Shown piece by piece: positions 7,396 to 16,929 of a stretch of DNA of 64,000 nucleotides (positions within the stretch are counted from its first letter, which is position 1; each line of letters starts with the position of its first letter). The translations under genes were made by a program, and so were the position numbers. This DNA comes from Paenibacillus glacialis. GTDB taxonomy: Bacteria > Bacillota > Bacilli > Paenibacillales > Paenibacillaceae. The stretch is from positions 1 to 64,000 of the forward strand of contig NZ_LVJH01000021.1 in NCBI RefSeq assembly GCF_001637205.1, given 5' to 3'. The notes beneath the pieces are model-generated. The model saw nothing but the letters and a program-made list of their open reading frames with translations, ran no database searches and was not told where the DNA came from.

Positions 7396-8025
7396 ATGAA
7401 TATGAATAATGAGACAACAAACGAGGAAGTAAACAATAATCAAGAAACTATTTCCGAAGAAAACATGGTTGAGCTTCTAAAGGCTGTTCACCATAACGGC
7501 ATCGTATCTTTGAACAAGCACTTTAAGGAAGTCCAAGGCCAAGTGCTGCACCTGGAAGCCTATGGTCCGGTTTTTATTTATCATGTGAAGGACGATTCCA
7601 ATGATGTATATTCCTGTGGTTTTTTTCTGCGAGAGTTGGTCGCAAGGTTCCAGTCAGGCAATGATCCGGCAATTTGGATGGCTTCCTTCTTCTTTGAGTT
7701 GATGAAGATTAAGGGAGGTAAAGCCCTTCCACAACCAGCTTCAAACGAAGACGAAGCGAAAGCAATCATAGACAAGGTGTTAGTTCCCAAATGTATAGAA
7801 GAAGTACGTCAGGAATTTGCTCCGGAGGAAGTACAAGCGGGGCTAGGCTGGAACCAAGAGTACGGTCCGATCTTCGAAGCTGGATTCCCAGCGATAAAAG
7901 AAGGAAATAACGTGTGTGCATTCCCTTTACATCTATTGTTTACACATTTGCAGTTGAATCGGGATCCTTCAGAGCTGCTTCTTCAAGGCTTGTACAAGAT
8001 TCGCAAAGAACATGGTATGGACTAA
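7396..8025 (+). CDS. Uncharacterised 209-residue protein
   Basis: I do not recognise this family. The start is placed at ATG 7396 (MNMNNETTNEE) behind GTGGGGTG; an open frame extends upstream to 7195 but runs through the tRNA-like remnant and is not credible coding. The N-terminal 25 residues are Asn/Glu-rich and probably disordered. Two similar-looking blocks follow, GQVLHLEAYGPVFIYHV and LGWNQEYGPIFEAGFPAI, each about 80-90 residues after a helix, which hints at an internal duplication. No signal peptide or membrane segment. A bidirectional terminator follows. Confidence 0.6.
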   Translation: MNMNNETTNEEVNNNQETISEENMVELLKAVHHNGIVSLNKHFKEVQGQVLHLEAYGPVFIYHVKDDSNDVYSCGFFLRELVARFQSGNDPAIWMASFFFELMKIKGGKALPQPASNEDEAKAIIDKVLVPKCIEEVRQEFAPEEVQAGLGWNQEYGPIFEAGFPAIKEGNNVCAFPLHLLFTHLQLNRDPSELLLQGLYKIRKEHGMD

Positions 8026-8053
8026 GATGTGCTAATATGGAGCTCAAGTATGA

Positions 8054-8072
8054 AGTTCTCCCTAGGTTACAC
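8054..8072 (+). pseudogene. tRNA 3'-end-like scrap before a terminator (copy 6, weak)
   Basis: GTTCTCCCTAGGTTACACA resembles a T-arm and acceptor 3' end and sits directly before a hairpin of the family seen after the other copies. The match is too short to stand alone. Confidence 0.25.
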
Positions 8073-8114
8073 AAGACAAAAAAGCTACTTCTTCGGAAGT
8101 GGTTTTTTTGTCTT
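8073..8114. terminator. Bidirectional terminator
   Basis: Stem arms AAGAC-A6-GCTACTTC and GAAGTGGTTTTTTTGTCTT around TTCG, about 19 bp. The core GCTACTTC/GAAGTGGT recurs at 17009. Confidence 0.85.
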
Positions 8115-8274
8115 ATCTAGTCTCAGAGAAGGCTAACCAGGATTAGTCGGATGAATGACTTCGATCATTATAATTCATCTATGACTATTCCAATGTTATC
8201 CACTAAACTATATATCCCTCCGTCTCGATCGAAGTTAGTTGGACTAACATCAACCTTTTGATCGTGAAATACGG

Positions 8275-8340
8275 ATAGTTGGTAGAGCGCATCACTGGCA
8301 GTTATGAGGTCAGAGGTGAGGGTCCCCCTAGGTTCCACCA
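8275..8340 (+). pseudogene. tRNA-Ala(GGC)-like remnant, copy 3
   Basis: AGTTGGTAGAGCGC is an exact D-arm consensus. CATCA-CTGGCAG-TTATG forms an anticodon arm with one mismatch and GGC in the anticodon position. AGGTCAGAGG and CCCCCTAGGTTCCACCA resemble the T-arm and acceptor with encoded CCA. The 5' acceptor strand is absent and the T-loop is wrong. This is the best preserved of the tRNA-like copies, and it runs into a terminator 12 bases later. Confidence 0.6.
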
Positions 8341-8352
8341 TAAAACGAATAT

Positions 8353-8380
8353 AAACCACGTCTTCGGACGTGGTTTTTTT
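8353..8380 (+). terminator. Rho-independent terminator
   Basis: AACCACGTC-ttcg-GACGTGGTT followed by a T-run. It directly follows the tRNA-like copy and matches the terminator at 19367. Confidence 0.9.
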
Positions 8381-8546
8381 GTATGCTGAAAGCCCCAACG
8401 GGAATGAAATTGGGTATTCTGTAAGCGCCGAGGGAGAGAATGTTCATACCTGTAAAGGCAAGAGCAATGGGTAATATACGTCGATTTGATATTAGAGACT
8501 CTTCGGTCTGTCGCACGTTATAGATCTTGTATTTTTATCAAAAAAT

Positions 8547-8624
8547 AAAAATCATGCTATCGAATCATGGATTTGTATCATTTATCGAAAAAAAGTTAAT
8601 GTGAAAGTGCAAAAAATCATGCAT
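8547..8624. promoter_or_regulatory. Direct repeats upstream of the ABC transporter operon
   Basis: AAAAATCATGC occurs at 8547-8557 and again at 8612-8622. AraC-type response regulators such as the one encoded at 13210 commonly bind direct repeats, so these are candidate sites, but AT-rich chance similarity is possible. Confidence 0.3.
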
Positions 8625-8761
8625 CTATTATCTCGTTTCATGTATTTGAAGGAAGTAGAATGTTTGTAAGAGGGAGACGATAAATTCCAATCAATCCATA
8701 AGTAATAACTTTTTCGTAATGAATTGAAAGGGGTTGCAACAAATTAGCAGGGAGGATGATT

Positions 8762-9742
8762 ATGTCGCAGGTAACGGCGAAAGAACACTACTCTTCGATT
8801 CCGCCTAAACGGAGATCCGTGAACGAAAAAAGTTTTTTTCAGCGATTGTGGAAGCAAATGGACATCCAGTTAATGGTCTGGCCAGGGGTTTTACTAATAT
8901 TTATTTTTGCATACATTCCGATGTATGGCGTGCTTACAGGGTTTATGGATTATAACATTTTTACGGGAGCAAATATTTTTGAGAACCCATGGGTCGGATT
9001 CAAACACTTTGAGGATTTTTTTAATGCTCCGCAGTTTTGGACGATTATGAGAAATACGATCGTGATCAGTCTTTTGAAATTGCTTGTTGGTTTTCCGGCT
9101 CCGATCTTGTTGGCGATGATGTTGAATGAGGTTCGTCATAGGAATTTCAAACGTGTTATTCAATCGATTACATATTTGCCGTATTTCATGTCATGGGTCA
9201 TCGTAGGTAGCATTGTTATGAGTTTGCTCTCGACTGAGAACGGGAGTGTCAATATGTTGCTCAAAGGAATAGGGGCTATCGATGAATCGATTAACTTCCT
9301 CTCTATGAAAGACTATTTCTGGGCGATACTCGTATCAACGAATGTATGGAAAGATATCGGGTTCAACTCCATTATCTTTATGGCTGCGATAGCGGGGGTA
9401 AATCCGAGCCTATATGAAGCAGCGGAAATCGATGGTGCGAGTCGTTTCAAACAAATGTATCTCATTACGATTCCGACCATTATGCCGATCATCATTATCT
9501 TTATGATTTTGGCCATGGGAAGTCTGCTGAGCGCTGGTTTTGAGGATATATTGATCCTTGCGCAAAATCCAAGTCTACGACCCGTGTCTGATGTTATTGA
9601 CACGTATGTATACCGAGTAGGTTTGCAAAATCAAAGGTATGACTTCGGGGTTGCGGTTGGTTTATTCCGTGCAGTTGTAAGCGTTATGTTGTTAACCATT
9701 GCTAACTATTTGGCGAGAAGAACCGGTAACAGTCTTTGGTAG
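8762..9742 (+). CDS. Carbohydrate ABC transporter permease, LplB/YteP type
   Basis: A 326-residue inner-membrane permease with six hydrophobic segments. The binding-protein-dependent transport (EAA) loop is seen as YEAAEIDGASRFKQMYLITI. WPGVLLIFIFAYIPMYGVL at the first membrane segment is typical of the LplB group that imports oligosaccharides in Paenibacillus and Bacillus. ATG 8762 has GGGAGG 6 bases upstream; the in-frame ATG at 8756 is too close to it. First gene of a three-gene transporter unit (27 bases to the next permease). No ATPase gene is present, as is usual for systems sharing an MsmX-type ATPase. Confidence 0.9.
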   Translation: MSQVTAKEHYSSIPPKRRSVNEKSFFQRLWKQMDIQLMVWPGVLLIFIFAYIPMYGVLTGFMDYNIFTGANIFENPWVGFKHFEDFFNAPQFWTIMRNTIVISLLKLLVGFPAPILLAMMLNEVRHRNFKRVIQSITYLPYFMSWVIVGSIVMSLLSTENGSVNMLLKGIGAIDESINFLSMKDYFWAILVSTNVWKDIGFNSIIFMAAIAGVNPSLYEAAEIDGASRFKQMYLITIPTIMPIIIIFMILAMGSLLSAGFEDILILAQNPSLRPVSDVIDTYVYRVGLQNQRYDFGVAVGLFRAVVSVMLLTIANYLARRTGNSLW

Positions 9743-9769
9743 AACATTCGACACTAAGGGGGGGATACA

Positions 9770-10681
9770 GTGCTTTTCAAGCGTTTAGGATATACTGACC
9801 GCATTATGATTGTAGCGATATATGTGTTTCTCATTTTGTTATCTTTTACTGCTCTATATCCGTTCTGGAACACACTGATTGTATCTTTAAATGAAGGTCT
9901 TGATACAGCGAAGGGTGGCGTTACGTTCTGGCCAAGAGCATTCACCTTGAGCAATTATTCAACTGTTTTTGCAGACGATAAGTTACTTAATGCATTTATG
10001 ATTACTATACTTCGAACCGTTATTGGTACCATTTCCGCGATATTTATGACAACGATGCTTGCCTATGGGATGAGTAAATCCTATTTGATAGGTCGTAAAT
10101 TTTTTACCATATTTTTTATCGTCACGATGTATTTTGGTGGCGGGTTGATTCCCACCTTCTTACTAATCAAATCTTTAGGACTGATGAACAATTTTCTTGT
10201 TTTTATTATTCCTGGGCTAATCAGTGTATGGAATATGATCATATTCAGAACATTCTTCAAAAGTTTGCCTGCTGGTCTTGAAGAGTCGGCTCAAATTGAT
10301 GGTTGCAGTAACTGGGGGGTATATCTGAAAATTATACTTCCGCTGTCTGGTCCCGTTATTGCGACGCTCGGTTTATTTACAGCTATTGCACACTGGAATG
10401 ACTGGTTCGCGCCAACGATTTATATTACAAATCAAGACTTGATGCCTGTTCAGACAGTACTGAGACGACTTCTAAATGCTAACCTCTTTAACGAAGCAAG
10501 CGGGAACAGCACCGGCACTATCAATAGTTTGACATTGGAGACGGCAAGTAAGAAGAGTTTAACCTCGAAGTCACTCATAAGTGCTACCATCATGGTTGTA
10601 TCGCTTCCGATTATTGCGGTATATCCATTTGTTCAAAAGTATTTTGTCAAAGGCGTCATGGTAGGCTCCTTGAAAGAGTAG
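9770..10681 (+). CDS. Carbohydrate ABC transporter permease, LplC/YtcP type
   Basis: A 303-residue permease, the second subunit of the channel. Seen: six membrane segments, YPFWNTLIVSLNEG near residue 27, and the EAA loop EESAQIDGCSNWGVYLKIIL. The C-terminus ends FVKGVMVGSLKE, close to the usual 'kKyFvkGvmiGsvKG' of YtcP proteins. The GTG start at 9770 follows AAGGGGGG with 5-base spacing. Acts with the preceding permease and the following lipoprotein. Confidence 0.9.
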   Translation: MLFKRLGYTDRIMIVAIYVFLILLSFTALYPFWNTLIVSLNEGLDTAKGGVTFWPRAFTLSNYSTVFADDKLLNAFMITILRTVIGTISAIFMTTMLAYGMSKSYLIGRKFFTIFFIVTMYFGGGLIPTFLLIKSLGLMNNFLVFIIPGLISVWNMIIFRTFFKSLPAGLEESAQIDGCSNWGVYLKIILPLSGPVIATLGLFTAIAHWNDWFAPTIYITNQDLMPVQTVLRRLLNANLFNEASGNSTGTINSLTLETASKKSLTSKSLISATIMVVSLPIIAVYPFVQKYFVKGVMVGSLKE

Positions 10682-10749
10682 TTGTGGCTTTGGTGTGAGG
10701 CGCTTGCGCTTTAGACATATAGAATATGAATGAGAGGGGTAATATTGGG

Positions 10750-12426
10750 ATGAAAATAATGAGGAAGATGCTATTGGTCGTTACAACCGCATTCCTTCTG
10801 ACAACTGTGTTCGCGGGCTGTAGCAAATCAACTAACGATCCGAAGCCTAGCACACCGAAGAACTCGAATGTCAGTACAGATGAAAAGCCAGCAGATGTAT
10901 GGCAATTGGGTTCAAGCGATCTAGAGTTCTCAGCCTATGCTCACTATGGATGGCTCGATCTTCCAGCGAAGATGGAGGATGTTCCATTCTGGAAGTATCT
11001 GAAAGAGAATAAAAAAGTAAACATTAAGACAATAGCTGCACAAGGTAATCACTCTCAGCTCATGACGACAATGATGGCGGATGATGACCTTCCTGATATG
11101 ATCTTTGGAAATCGTTATGATCCAGATATTATGAGACTTTATGAAGCTGGTAAGCTCGTTGCGCTCGACGATTACATGGAGAAATATCCAAACCTTAAGA
11201 AATGGCTCGATACAAAAAGCGCGGATATGCTTCGTTTCCCGGATGGAAAGCTATATCAATTCCCGAATTGGTACACATCTAGACCAAACGGAAGCGCAGG
11301 CTATGTCGTGAATAAAAAGATTTACAAAGAACTTGGCTCACCGACTTTAGAAACGATGGACCAACTCTATGATTACTTAGTTAAAGTAAAAGAAAAGTAC
11401 GGTGAAGAAGTTATTCCTTACGAAGCAGACCGTGCAGTAGACGGTCAAGGTGTGGGTCTAATTTATACGGGCTTCAAAGAAAATGCTTATTATAGATCTT
11501 TAAATGGAAACACGCTTGCCGTTGTTGATGAGGCAAACAATAAGCTGGCTTCCTTGTTTACAGACCCAGCTTTCCACGAATCACAAAAGTTTGTTTCTAA
11601 GTTGTATCGTGAAAAATTGATATCTCAGGATATGTTTACGATTACGGATAGAGGACCGGTACAAGAGAAATTAATGTCTGGTCGAGTTGCAGTATTCGGT
11701 AGTTCGGATCCAATGCCTTATGCTTCGGCAGCACATTTGGCTCTTTCTAAAGAAGATCCTGAAGCAGGTTATTTCATGATTTGGCCATTCCATAAAGCGG
11801 GTCTGGACAAAAACAAAATTTATCCAGGCGGTTATGACCTACTAGGTTGGAACGTAAACGTCATAACTACTGCTGCTAAAGATCCTGAGAAAATCTTTGC
11901 ATTCTTGGATTATATAACAGGACCAGAAGGCATGGTTATTCAATATTATGGACCAGAAGGCGGTAACTGGAACGGATTGGATGAGAATGAGCAACCTATT
12001 TTAACAGATCAATATAATGCGAAAGAAGTATCTGAAATTCAGGCAGCCAACAATCCGGTTATGATCGCAGGTAACACGGCATATATTGACCCAGCTAAGA
12101 TGAAGTTTGAATTAGCTAAGCCTGTGGAAGAACGCAACTGGCTTGCTCGTTATCAAGAGTCGGTGACATGGAAAACGCATATTGACCAGACCGCTTTAGC
12201 GACACACTTGACGCCAGATCCTGGCACAGAACTGGCGGATACAAGTGTGAATGTACTTGATATTTTCTTGCAAACATTATCCGCATCTTCAACAGCTAAG
12301 AGTGATGAAGAAGTTGATAAGATTCTAGATCAAGCAGAAAAAGATGCTCAGGCATTAGGTTATAACGAACTGCTTGAGTGGCGTACTGAAAGATGGTTAG
12401 AGAATAAGAAAATGCTTGGTCAGTAA
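10750..12426 (+). CDS. Extracellular solute-binding lipoprotein, LipO-type
   Basis: A 558-residue substrate-binding protein for the preceding permeases. It begins with a signal peptide whose lipobox TVFAGC puts the acylated Cys near residue 24. A Lys/Ser/Asn-rich linker follows, then the long type of family-1 binding fold usual for LplA/LipO partners. GKLYQFPNWYTSRPNGSAGY and the end EWRTERWLENKKMLGQ match this group. ATG 10750 is used because GAGAGGGG lies about 10 bases upstream and it begins the signal peptide properly. The ligand is probably an oligo- or polysaccharide fragment; which one cannot be told. A decayed paralogue lies just downstream. Confidence 0.88.
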   Translation: MKIMRKMLLVVTTAFLLTTVFAGCSKSTNDPKPSTPKNSNVSTDEKPADVWQLGSSDLEFSAYAHYGWLDLPAKMEDVPFWKYLKENKKVNIKTIAAQGNHSQLMTTMMADDDLPDMIFGNRYDPDIMRLYEAGKLVALDDYMEKYPNLKKWLDTKSADMLRFPDGKLYQFPNWYTSRPNGSAGYVVNKKIYKELGSPTLETMDQLYDYLVKVKEKYGEEVIPYEADRAVDGQGVGLIYTGFKENAYYRSLNGNTLAVVDEANNKLASLFTDPAFHESQKFVSKLYREKLISQDMFTITDRGPVQEKLMSGRVAVFGSSDPMPYASAAHLALSKEDPEAGYFMIWPFHKAGLDKNKIYPGGYDLLGWNVNVITTAAKDPEKIFAFLDYITGPEGMVIQYYGPEGGNWNGLDENEQPILTDQYNAKEVSEIQAANNPVMIAGNTAYIDPAKMKFELAKPVEERNWLARYQESVTWKTHIDQTALATHLTPDPGTELADTSVNVLDIFLQTLSASSTAKSDEEVDKILDQAEKDAQALGYNELLEWRTERWLENKKMLGQ

Positions 12427-12439
12427 TTTTCAATTGTAA

Positions 12440-12491
12440 GATAGAGTCCATCCCTGGGAAGAGATAGTATAACCTTGGGATGGACTCTATC
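12440..12491 (+). terminator. 15-bp hairpin after the binding-protein gene
   Basis: GATAGAGTCCATCCC and its perfect inverse around a 22-base loop. No T-run follows, so it may stabilise the upstream mRNA end rather than terminate. Confidence 0.65.
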
Positions 12492-12651
12492 AATTACTAA
12501 GGTTAGCGTCAAAGACTAAATTTGATGCTAACCTCAGTAATGGAGAATCAGATGTATTAATTTTTAAATTGTTGTGTATTGTTATCGAATATATTGATAT
12601 AATTTTACAAAAACACCTTTATATAAGCGAGTTGTATGGGAATGTTAGACT

Positions 12652-13166
12652 TTGAATGAACATAGAGAAAGGTTCCTGCGGTTAATGCTAGTCGGAGTTG
12701 TCTTAATCAACTTGATTTACAAAATAGAGATGATGAGCAGAAGTTGTATCCATTAGGGCTGGGACCCCTTCACATCAGTTTTTATGGTCATTATAGTTAC
12801 TATACTATGCCACAATGGGGTACAGATCCTTCATCGAAATGGATTCAAGACAACTTGAATATACATATCAGTGGGATAAGCGCGGATGGAAATGCGAAGT
12901 TGACATTGCGGAAGATGATCGTAAACAAACAGCTTCCAGACATCGCAGATGGGAGAATATACTATTTTCCCAATTATTATACGAATAGACCTTATGGCAA
13001 TGCTGGTTATGTATTAAATAAAAAAATATATAGGCGCTTGGCTATCTGAGGTGCTAAGCATCTTGGATGAAGCGCACCGTGCTTCTATGGAAGTCGGTTT
13101 TAAGAAATATTTGGACTATATTACGATAAGATGCATGAAAATATGAGGGTTCTGAATAACGAGTAG
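12652..13166 (+). pseudogene. Collapsed second solute-binding protein gene
   Basis: The order of fragments matches the intact upstream gene: a signal-peptide-like piece (LNEHRERFLRLMLVGVVLIN), a frameshift, then ISFYGHYSYYTMPQWGTDPS, LTLRKMIVNKQLPDIADGRI and NRPYGNAGYVLNKKIYRRL, then a jump to a C-terminal piece (DEAHRASMEVGFKKYLDY) followed by another frameshift. LPDIADGRIYYFPNYY joins segments separated by tens of residues in the intact protein (LPDMIFG... DGKLYQFPNWY), so there is an internal deletion. This is an old duplicate or an additional binding protein now dead. Confidence 0.8.
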
Positions 13167-13209
13167 CAACGAACATTTCGCATTGATACGATTGTGGAGG
13201 GAAGAGTCT

Positions 13210-14784
13210 ATGTATAATGTTTTGTTGGTGGATGATGATGAACTTGATTTGGAAGGAATGAAAAGATTTATTCCGTGGTCTGAACTAGGCATGGAAGTGA
13301 AGGGTTGTGTAAATAATGCGTTGTCAGCTTGTGAAATACTGGATCAACATGCCATTGATATTCTTGTAAGTGATGTAAATATGCCTTACATGTCAGGGCT
13401 CGAGTTGGCACGGATCGCATTGCAACGCAAGCCCAAAATAAGAATCATTTTTGTAAGCGGTTTCCAAGAATTTAGTTATGTGCAGCAAGCGCTATCGCTA
13501 AAGGCCTATAGCTATGTGCTGAAGCCTTTGGAGGATCGCGAGCTTATCGCTTCACTGATGAAAGTGAAGCGGGACTTAGACGAGGAACTGAAATATCGTG
13601 AAGTAGAAGAAGCGTATCAGGATATGATTCCAATTGCCAAAAGCGACATGCTTCTGCGGCTCTTCGAAGGCGAAGATACGACGGATCGTGAATTTATGGA
13701 TAAATTAATGAAAACACATGAACTACACCGCTTGAACTGGCCCGTTCGCGTTGCTGTCATGGAATTGGATATGCTGTCGAGAGTGGATGACAACGCTCCA
13801 TCCAGGCTTGAAGAATCCAGAACATTTCTGAAGCAGCTTCATGAAGCTGCGAATCGAGGGGACGTCGTTCCCTATTGCAAGCTGAGTCCACAGCGAATTG
13901 CCTTGCTTCTAGAAGCAAATGGAATCGAAGATAAGATCACACAGCTGATCGATTTCGCGCAGCGGAGACTGTCCCTTATGGTCACAACTGGACTAGGATC
14001 ACCCGTACATACGTCGGAACAACTGTATGAATCGTATCGACAGGCAATTCAGGCCGTTGAAGGGAAGATGTTCTTTGGGAAAGGAGGCATCATTCATTTT
14101 GAAGAAGTAAGCATCGAGCCGGCCATGTTGGATTACCGTATGCTGGATAAGCATATGAATGCTTTGGTGAACGCGATTAAAGAGTATGAGCTTGTTCAGA
14201 TCTATGATGAGCTTGAGAATTTATTCTGTGCCGTTACGAACTTGCGTTCCAAGTTCACGGTGCATAATTTGACCAGTTATATCATTTGGAAGCTGGATCA
14301 ATATTTAAGCTCGATGAACGAGGATCTCTTCGAACTACTTGATATCGATATCCGCAAACTTGATATGTTGTTACAATTCGAGACGATCAATGATATACGC
14401 AAATGGATGCTTAATCACGTATTTCAAATTTCGGAGAAGCTCCACCAGAAGAACAGCACGAATGACAGCCAGTTTATCCGCAATGTGGTGAAGACGATCA
14501 AAGAACGGATGAATGAAAATATTACAGTCAAGGATATCGCTCAGCATTTTTCATTCTCGCCTAGCTATTTTGGATTTCTGGTCCGAGAGAAATCAGGACA
14601 TACGTTCAACGAGTTGCTTGTACAGCTGCGCATGGAGAAAGCCTGTGAACTTCTTAAAGCGCCAGGAATGAAAATTTACGAGATTTCGGATCAAGTGGGC
14701 TACCGTTACTTGCCTTATTTCAGCAGGCAATTCAAAGAAAAGTTCGGCATGACACCGCTTGAATATCGGAAGAAAGAGAAGTAG
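13210..14784 (+). CDS. YesN-type response regulator (REC + AraC HTH)
   Basis: A 524-residue cytoplasmic regulator. The receiver domain (residues 1-120) has the acidic pocket DDD at 8-10, phospho-acceptor Asp55 in SDVNMPYMSG and the conserved Lys in VLKPL. The middle third is the poorly conserved YesN linker. The C-terminal AraC double HTH runs from NVVKTIKERMNENITVKDIA to RQFKEKFGMTPLEYRKK. ATG 13210 follows GGAGGG. It is followed after 14 bases by the YesM-type kinase. Likely task: activating the transporter operon upstream in response to extracellular sugar. The regulators lie downstream of the transporter here, separated from it by the dead binding-protein gene. Confidence 0.9.
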   Translation: MYNVLLVDDDELDLEGMKRFIPWSELGMEVKGCVNNALSACEILDQHAIDILVSDVNMPYMSGLELARIALQRKPKIRIIFVSGFQEFSYVQQALSLKAYSYVLKPLEDRELIASLMKVKRDLDEELKYREVEEAYQDMIPIAKSDMLLRLFEGEDTTDREFMDKLMKTHELHRLNWPVRVAVMELDMLSRVDDNAPSRLEESRTFLKQLHEAANRGDVVPYCKLSPQRIALLLEANGIEDKITQLIDFAQRRLSLMVTTGLGSPVHTSEQLYESYRQAIQAVEGKMFFGKGGIIHFEEVSIEPAMLDYRMLDKHMNALVNAIKEYELVQIYDELENLFCAVTNLRSKFTVHNLTSYIIWKLDQYLSSMNEDLFELLDIDIRKLDMLLQFETINDIRKWMLNHVFQISEKLHQKNSTNDSQFIRNVVKTIKERMNENITVKDIAQHFSFSPSYFGFLVREKSGHTFNELLVQLRMEKACELLKAPGMKIYEISDQVGYRYLPYFSRQFKEKFGMTPLEYRKKEK

Positions 14785-14798
14785 CAGTGGAGGTAAAG

Positions 14799-16658
14799 AT
14801 GAGACTGGGTTGGAAGAAAGGAAAAAATCGTAGGTATATCCCAATCGGGTATAAGCTGATGATGTCCTATCTTGTATTTATTATTGTTCTTGTAACCGTA
14901 AACGGCTATGTATCCCATTCGATGTACGATTCTTCCATGCGCAAGCAGACAAGTAGTAATATCCAAAGCACGCTGGTTCAAATTCGAGACAATGTAGCCT
15001 ATAAAAGCGATGATATGGTACGAATTTCATCAACGTTATATGACGATGAAAATTTCATTGAAAAGTTAAAGCTAAAAACCGATAATCCCATGGATGCCAA
15101 CTCGAGTTTTGATGACGTGATCAAACCGAAGCTAGCGAGCGCATCGAAGTCGATCGGCATTGATCTAAGACTGTTCTTGTATGTGGAGAATGAGACGATA
15201 CCGGAGCATTATTACAATTATGAACGAAAGAATTATGATATCTACGAACGGGGCGCCTCGAACACTAGTCAACAAACGTTTAATATTTATCATAGGGCCC
15301 GTATTGAGCAGGATCCGTGGTACGATTTACTTCCGGATGAGGAATACGGCATTACGAAGTTATGGACCGAAGTGGAGGATGATGCACACAGTAACCGTAT
15401 ATCTATGATTCGCCGAATAGTAGATATACAAAACCCGCTAAACCTTACGGAAGTGGGAGTGATGAGGTTCAGCGTACGTAGAGATGAGTTTTTTGAAAGT
15501 GTGGATTATCGAAAGCTTGGCGAAGGAGCGATGCTAATCGTCCAAGACCGTACGGGGAATGTCATCTATGCTTCAGACGAAGAGCGGCATGATGTAACGA
15601 AGGAGAGTGAGCTCGATCTGAGTATGGCATTCCAAGAGGATTTCCACTCGGATGGGGAATACTTGACGCTAAAAGAGTATTTGCCTCAGCAAGATTGGTC
15701 CATTGTTGCGTATGTTCCTTTAACGACGATTCAACAAGAAGCCGTGCGCGTGCGGGCATACATTATAGGTATATGTATCCTGTGTTCTATTTTGTTTACC
15801 TTTATGGGCATATTTATGTCGGGTTACTTCTCCAAAAGGATTACGAAATTTATTTCTGTTCTGAACGCTTTCCGAGAAGGAGATTTACATAAACGCATTT
15901 CTTACAAAGGAAAAGATGAATTCTCGCAAATTGCCACGGCGCTAAATAGTATGGGGGAAGATTTTGAAGCCTTGATCAAGAAAGTATACTTAACCCAGCT
16001 AGAGAAGAAGGAAGCGGAGCTTGAGATGTTGCAGACGCAAATTAATCCGCACTTTCTCTACAACACACTCTCATCCATCAATCAGTTGGCCAAGTTCGGA
16101 GAAAATGAGAAGTTGCAGAATATGGTCGTAGATCTGGCTAAGTTCTATCGATTAACCCTGAATTCCGGTAGAACGTTAATTCCCGTCTCGTCAGAGGTTG
16201 AGCAGGCCAATGCGTATCTGAATATCCAAAAGGTTAAATACGGGCACAGGCTTGAAGTGACTTTGGATGTGGATGTTGAAGTGTGGAAGTATGAGACGAT
16301 CAAGCTTATTCTCCAGCCCTTCATCGAGAATGTACTTAATCATGCATGGAGTGGCGGGGATCGTATCCATATTCGAATTGTCGCTCTGCTAGAGGGGAAC
16401 GATATTCTGTATCGCGTGATTGACGATGGCATGGGTGTAAGGCAGGAACGCATTGCAGAGATTTTGAATACTTCGAGCGAAAGCGAGACTGGGTTTGGTA
16501 TCCGAAATATCCATCAGCGCGTACAACTTCAATATGGTGAGGAATACGGTGTGTCTATATTTAGCCGTAAGGGCATAGGTACTTCTGTCAATATACGTAT
16601 TCCGGCAAGGAAACGCAGGCTGTTTGTGGTGGAAACACAAGCATCGATCGAGAAGTAG
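14799..16658 (+). CDS. YesM-type sensor histidine kinase
   Basis: A 619-residue membrane kinase. A short basic N-terminus leads into TM1 (MMSYLVFIIVLVTVNGYV), then an extracellular sensor domain of about 270 residues, TM2 (YIIGICILCSILFTFMGIF), a HAMP linker, and the His_kinase domain with QINPHFLYNTLSS (His418). The HATPase domain has the N-box FIENVLNHAW and the G-boxes DDGMGV and GFGIRNIHQRV. ATG 14799 has GGAGG 5 bases upstream. It partners with the response regulator directly upstream. The signal is presumably a carbohydrate bound outside, possibly through the binding lipoprotein. Confidence 0.92.
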   Translation: MRLGWKKGKNRRYIPIGYKLMMSYLVFIIVLVTVNGYVSHSMYDSSMRKQTSSNIQSTLVQIRDNVAYKSDDMVRISSTLYDDENFIEKLKLKTDNPMDANSSFDDVIKPKLASASKSIGIDLRLFLYVENETIPEHYYNYERKNYDIYERGASNTSQQTFNIYHRARIEQDPWYDLLPDEEYGITKLWTEVEDDAHSNRISMIRRIVDIQNPLNLTEVGVMRFSVRRDEFFESVDYRKLGEGAMLIVQDRTGNVIYASDEERHDVTKESELDLSMAFQEDFHSDGEYLTLKEYLPQQDWSIVAYVPLTTIQQEAVRVRAYIIGICILCSILFTFMGIFMSGYFSKRITKFISVLNAFREGDLHKRISYKGKDEFSQIATALNSMGEDFEALIKKVYLTQLEKKEAELEMLQTQINPHFLYNTLSSINQLAKFGENEKLQNMVVDLAKFYRLTLNSGRTLIPVSSEVEQANAYLNIQKVKYGHRLEVTLDVDVEVWKYETIKLILQPFIENVLNHAWSGGDRIHIRIVALLEGNDILYRVIDDGMGVRQERIAEILNTSSESETGFGIRNIHQRVQLQYGEEYGVSIFSRKGIGTSVNIRIPARKRRLFVVETQASIEK

Positions 16659-16929
16659 AGAACAATATGCCTCAAGATTTTGCAATGCTTGACGGAATCT
16701 CGAATGTAGAGATTATGGTAGGCTGTGGTTTGTTTACAGAGTCGTTTCTGTGATTTGAGTCAGGTTACTAGGATTGCTTTTTGTACTAGTGAGTATTGGA
16801 AATGTCAGTCCATTACCATTCGCATCGCAGATGAAAATCTACAAGAAGAATATGATATAGAATAGTTGTCGTTGCGTCGCACTTCCATGGTTTTATAGCA
16901 GTGGATACGCGTGTGAGATGAAGTATCAT

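Larger units (their letters stand above)
8115..8761. other. Intergenic region with tRNA-like copy 3 and transporter leader
   Basis: Holds the tRNA-like remnant at 8275, a terminator at 8353 and two direct repeats upstream of the ABC transporter. On the minus strand, 8400-8516 reads like a short membrane-protein scrap (SNRRILPIALAFTGMNILSL, then GAYRIPNFIPVGAFS), possibly a decayed transporter; this is weak. Confidence 0.4.

Noticed and set aside
8168..8516. Two minus-strand frames
   Set aside because: They overlap the tRNA-like unit and terminator. Only the 8400-8516 part looks protein-like, and it is too short to call a gene.
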